A DNA stretch of 64,000 nucleotides, from assembly GCA_052400665.1 (NCBI GenBank), contig JBQTGK010000004.1. The stretch is one strand, 5' to 3'. This DNA comes from JBQTGK01 sp052400665 (GTDB lineage Bacteria > Bacteroidota > Bacteroidia > Bacteroidales > Marinifilaceae). Below are positions 61,994 through 64,000 of the stretch, piece after piece; position 1 is the stretch's first letter, and the number at the start of each line of letters is the position of its first letter. The notes beneath the pieces are model-generated. The model did not search any database and was not told where the DNA came from. It saw nothing but the letters and a program-made list of their open reading frames with translations. The position numbers and the translations under genes were made by a program.

Positions 61994-62545
61994 TTACTTT
62001 TTTTTCCAGGCAAATTTTTTGAAAGCTTGATCAATAGGAGTATCGGCAACATGATTGGTGTAGTTACTAATCACTTTTTGCGATAATCCTAAAATTACTT
62101 CCAATACATGGCGTTGTTCGTATCCGGCAGTAAAGAAGGCTTCTAATTCAGCCTCGCTTACAGCACCTCTTTTACGAACTACCGCAAGAGTGAATACGTG
62201 TAAGGCCTGAAGTTTATCGGTGGGCATGCTTGTTCCATTGCGCAAGGCATCGGTAATGGCATCGTCTACCTGCATCATTTTAGCAATGCCAGTATGTCCT
62301 GGTACACAGTAATTACATTCGTGCTCTACATTAATGGTTTGCCACACAACGGTTAACTCATCATTTGTAAACGATGTGTTAACGAATAATTCGTGTAACA
62401 TTTGGTAGGCTTTAAGCAGGCCTGGAGCTTCGGCTAATACACCATGTAAGTTTGGTATCATTCCAAAGGATTTTAAAGATTCTGCCAATATAGGCTGACT
62501 ATCTTTTGGAGCTGATTCTAATGTGTGAATTGTAAATTCGGTCAT
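61994..62545 (-). CDS. AhpD-like/carboxymuconolactone decarboxylase family protein
   Basis: Small helical protein of 183 residues. The redox motif EHECNYCVPGHTGIAKMM holds a CxxC pair followed by His, as in AhpD-type peroxidase partners. Later ALHVFTLAVVRKRGAVSEAELEAFFTAGY and VLEVILGLSQKVISNYTNHVADTPID are typical of the family. Likely a thiol peroxidase or electrophile-defence protein. Two TetR-type operators lie 42 and 121 bases upstream, making it the clearest target of the TetR gene 414 bases away. Confidence 0.9.
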   Translation of the reverse strand: MTEFTIHTLESAPKDSQPILAESLKSFGMIPNLHGVLAEAPGLLKAYQMLHELFVNTSFTNDELTVVWQTINVEHECNYCVPGHTGIAKMMQVDDAITDALRNGTSMPTDKLQALHVFTLAVVRKRGAVSEAELEAFFTAGYEQRHVLEVILGLSQKVISNYTNHVADTPIDQAFKKFAWKKK

Positions 62546-62586
62546 GATATTCTGTTTATAACATTTAATTAATTTGTAATCCTAAT

Positions 62587-62604
62587 GATAAGCGAATGCT
62601 TAGT
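62587..62604. promoter_or_regulatory. TetR-type operator, AhpD-like gene site 1
   Basis: GATAAGCGAATGCTTAGT, 42 bases before the ATG. It shares CGAATGCTTAGT with the next site. Confidence 0.65.
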
Positions 62605-62665
62605 TATTAGGTAAAAAAAAGGTTTTCCTTTCTGTATAGACCTTTTTATATTTTACTGGTGTAAA

Positions 62666-62683
62666 ACTAAACGAATGCTTAGT
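62666..62683. promoter_or_regulatory. TetR-type operator, AhpD-like gene site 2
   Basis: ACTAAACGAATGCTTAGT, the full ACTAA-N8-TTAGT dyad, 79 bases from site 1. Confidence 0.65.
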
Positions 62684-62857
62684 AACTTGCAAGAGTGCTT
62701 CAGTTAATAAAATGTTAATGCATTTATTTTTTTGATTTAATCTTGAATGAAGATGTTAGCAAGTTGTTTGTTAGTGTGGTTTGTGATTGGGAAAGATATC
62801 GAATAGATGGGAGTAAATTAGGGGCTGATTTCGCAAAAGGTAAGTTCTGAAGATCAT

Positions 62858-62886
62858 AAAGCCTCAATCAGACTGATCGGGGCTTT
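62858..62886. terminator. Possible terminator between the TetR gene and the AhpD-like gene promoter
   Basis: AAAGCCTC (62858-62865) can pair with GGGGCTTT (62879-62886) with one G-T pair. It is 73 bases beyond the TetR stop. The T-run lies on the plus strand, so its role for the minus-strand gene is uncertain. Confidence 0.35.
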
Positions 62887-62958
62887 TGTTATTAGATGAT
62901 TTTTCTTCTAAAATCAGCTTAAAGTTATTCTCTTTCGCTTCCTATTTAAATAGAACTA

Positions 62959-63522
62959 CTATAGTTTTTCAAATGTAGTTTCAATAAAATCTTCGAGCTC
63001 TTGCTGATTGCAGAATTTTGAAGCAACAGCTAAGCCTTGTTGTGCAATCAGTAAATAGTTGACTTGTTTCAAAATGGTTCGATCACTTTTGCTACTATCC
63101 GTTTTTAATTTCTCAATGAATAATGCCTTTCGTTTTTCCACAAACTTCCATATTTCAGATAGAATTTCTTCATCTCCATCTTCGCCCAGTTCGGTGGCCG
63201 TATTCACAAGTAAACAACCTCGTTTTTGTTTACTGTTACTTGAAATTTCCAGAAAATCGTAAAAGAATTGTTTGATAGCTATTGCGCCATCTGGAGATTC
63301 TTTTAGTTTGTTTACAATTTCATTGAGTTTATTTTTATAGCATTTTATGCTTTCCAGAAGTACCCCCTGTTTACTTCCAAAGCTTGAGTACATCGAAAAT
63401 TGATTGATTCCCATTGCTTTTTCCAGCATACGAACAGAGGTGCTTTCATATCCATTTTGCCAGAATAGGTTCATTGCTTTTTCAATTACCTCTTCTTCGG
63501 TGTATTTTTTTTTTCTTGCCAT
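62959..63522 (-). CDS. TetR/AcrR-family transcriptional regulator
   Basis: Repressor of 187 residues. The N-terminal HTH is EEEVIEKAMNLFWQNGYESTSVRMLEKAMGINQFSMYSSFGSKQGVLLESI, of the subgroup that controls electrophile and peroxide defence genes. The C-terminal ligand domain includes KRGCLLVNTATELGEDGDEE, typical of TetR_C_11-like members. An 18-bp dyad at 63546 just before its ATG suggests autoregulation. Similar dyads precede the AhpD-like, FrnE-type and PPOX-fold genes. Confidence 0.92.
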   Translation of the reverse strand: MARKKKYTEEEVIEKAMNLFWQNGYESTSVRMLEKAMGINQFSMYSSFGSKQGVLLESIKCYKNKLNEIVNKLKESPDGAIAIKQFFYDFLEISSNSKQKRGCLLVNTATELGEDGDEEILSEIWKFVEKRKALFIEKLKTDSSKSDRTILKQVNYLLIAQQGLAVASKFCNQQELEDFIETTFEKL

Positions 63523-63545
63523 TTTGTTTTGTTGTATTCTGCAAA

Positions 63546-63563
63546 ACTAATCAATCGCCTAGT
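63546..63563. promoter_or_regulatory. TetR-type operator at the regulator's own promoter
   Basis: ACTAATCAATCGCCTAGT, 23 bases before the TetR ATG. It keeps the ACTAA and TAGT ends of the dyad. Confidence 0.55.
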
Positions 63564-63690
63564 AATACGAAAACTATTTAATTTTTTTTCGGGTTAGGTT
63601 TATTAAATAGTATTGATCTAAATATGACAAGAAATATACTATCTCTCAATAGCTTAGTAGAACCAATAAATATGTTACATCAAATAAACA

Positions 63691-64000
63691 AAAATCTTAG
63701 GCATCGTAATCTTATTATCGATTATTTGTTTTACGACAGCCTTTGCGCAAGAAAAACTATCTTCGGATTCTGTCTCAAAGAAGATAGATGAGATTGTACA
63801 AACAGAAAATTTTGGGAAGATGGTTGGTGCAGGAACAGGTGTAATTGCAAAAATGATTGAACAGATTCGCCAAGAAGCTCCCAGGGTTGAATATAAAGTA
63901 ATGGAAATTCAAAGTGTTGAGAAATCTTCATTTAATTTTTAATGATGGGAATTCAGATCCTGGTAAATTGCTTAAAGAATTTAAGGTATATTCTTCGACG
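63691..64000 (+). pseudogene. Frameshifted small exported protein (cut by right edge)
   Basis: An open stretch from 63691 reads KILGIVILLSIICFTTAFAQ (a signal peptide) then EKLSSDSVSKKIDEIV and onward to a stop at 63940-63942. No ATG, GTG or TTG precedes the signal in that frame: a TAA lies at 63685. After 63930 another frame continues as NDGNSDPGKLLKEFKVYSST to the window edge. This looks like one secreted protein broken by two small frame changes, or mis-sequenced. I do not recognise the family. Confidence 0.4.

Noticed and set aside
1..64000. Prophage, integrative element or transposase genes
   Set aside because: No integrase, transposase, phage or conjugation protein was recognised, and no direct-repeat attachment sites were seen.

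Overview
The window is AT-rich chromosomal DNA from a member of the Bacteroidota. Three kinds of evidence point there: two SusC/SusD outer-membrane pairs preceded by ECF sigma and FecR-type anti-sigma genes, Bacteroidota-style promoters (TTTG then TAnnTTTG), and SusD-type surface lipoprotein signals. A corrinoid one-carbon system, a TRAP-fed hexuronate pathway and an alginate-lyase remnant fit a polysaccharide-using, probably marine and at least facultatively anaerobic organism; the lifestyle is inference. I see no rRNA, tRNA, CRISPR array or intact mobile element.

Layout. 1-4.6 kb (minus): cellobiose phosphorylase (cut by the left edge), a GPH-type sugar symporter and a Nudix-winged-helix regulator, with a repeated operator-like element upstream. 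5-13.7 kb: an AraC regulator divergent from a seven-gene plus-strand operon. The operon encodes a galactokinase-like GHMP kinase, two URO-D-fold methyltransferases (one fused to thioredoxin), a corrinoid protein, a CobW-type GTPase, a MetH-activation-domain protein and a RACo-like corrinoid reactivator. It looks like a complete corrinoid demethylation module attached to a sugar kinase. 14-39.6 kb: two tandem loci with the order ECF sigma, FecR, SusC (with STN domain), SusD, secreted thioredoxin/TlpA proteins (three in the first, five in the second). Both susC leaders carry a similar pair of hairpins. An 824-bp gap inside the second locus holds fourteen 21-bp tandem repeats.

39.7-51.3 kb (minus): glucuronate catabolism. 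It comprises UxaC, an SDR mannonate oxidoreductase, UxuA, a three-part TRAP transporter, KdgK, Eda and two close LacI paralogues. A shared 15-bp palindromic operator lies in front of both the uxaC and kdgK transcription units. Together these take glucuronate to pyruvate and glyceraldehyde-3-phosphate.

51.3-64 kb: a degraded alginate-lyase-like pseudogene, a ketopantoate-reductase-family protein, an MscS channel, then a redox and detoxification neighbourhood (two HAD dehalogenase-type proteins, an iron-sulfur flavoprotein, a PPOX-fold protein, DsrE, a peroxiredoxin-like lipoprotein, an SMP-30-like lipoprotein, a beta-hydroxyacid dehydrogenase, a FrnE-type DsbA and an AhpD-like protein). A TetR gene lies at the end. 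Its probable 18-bp operator recurs in front of four of these units, which suggests one regulon.
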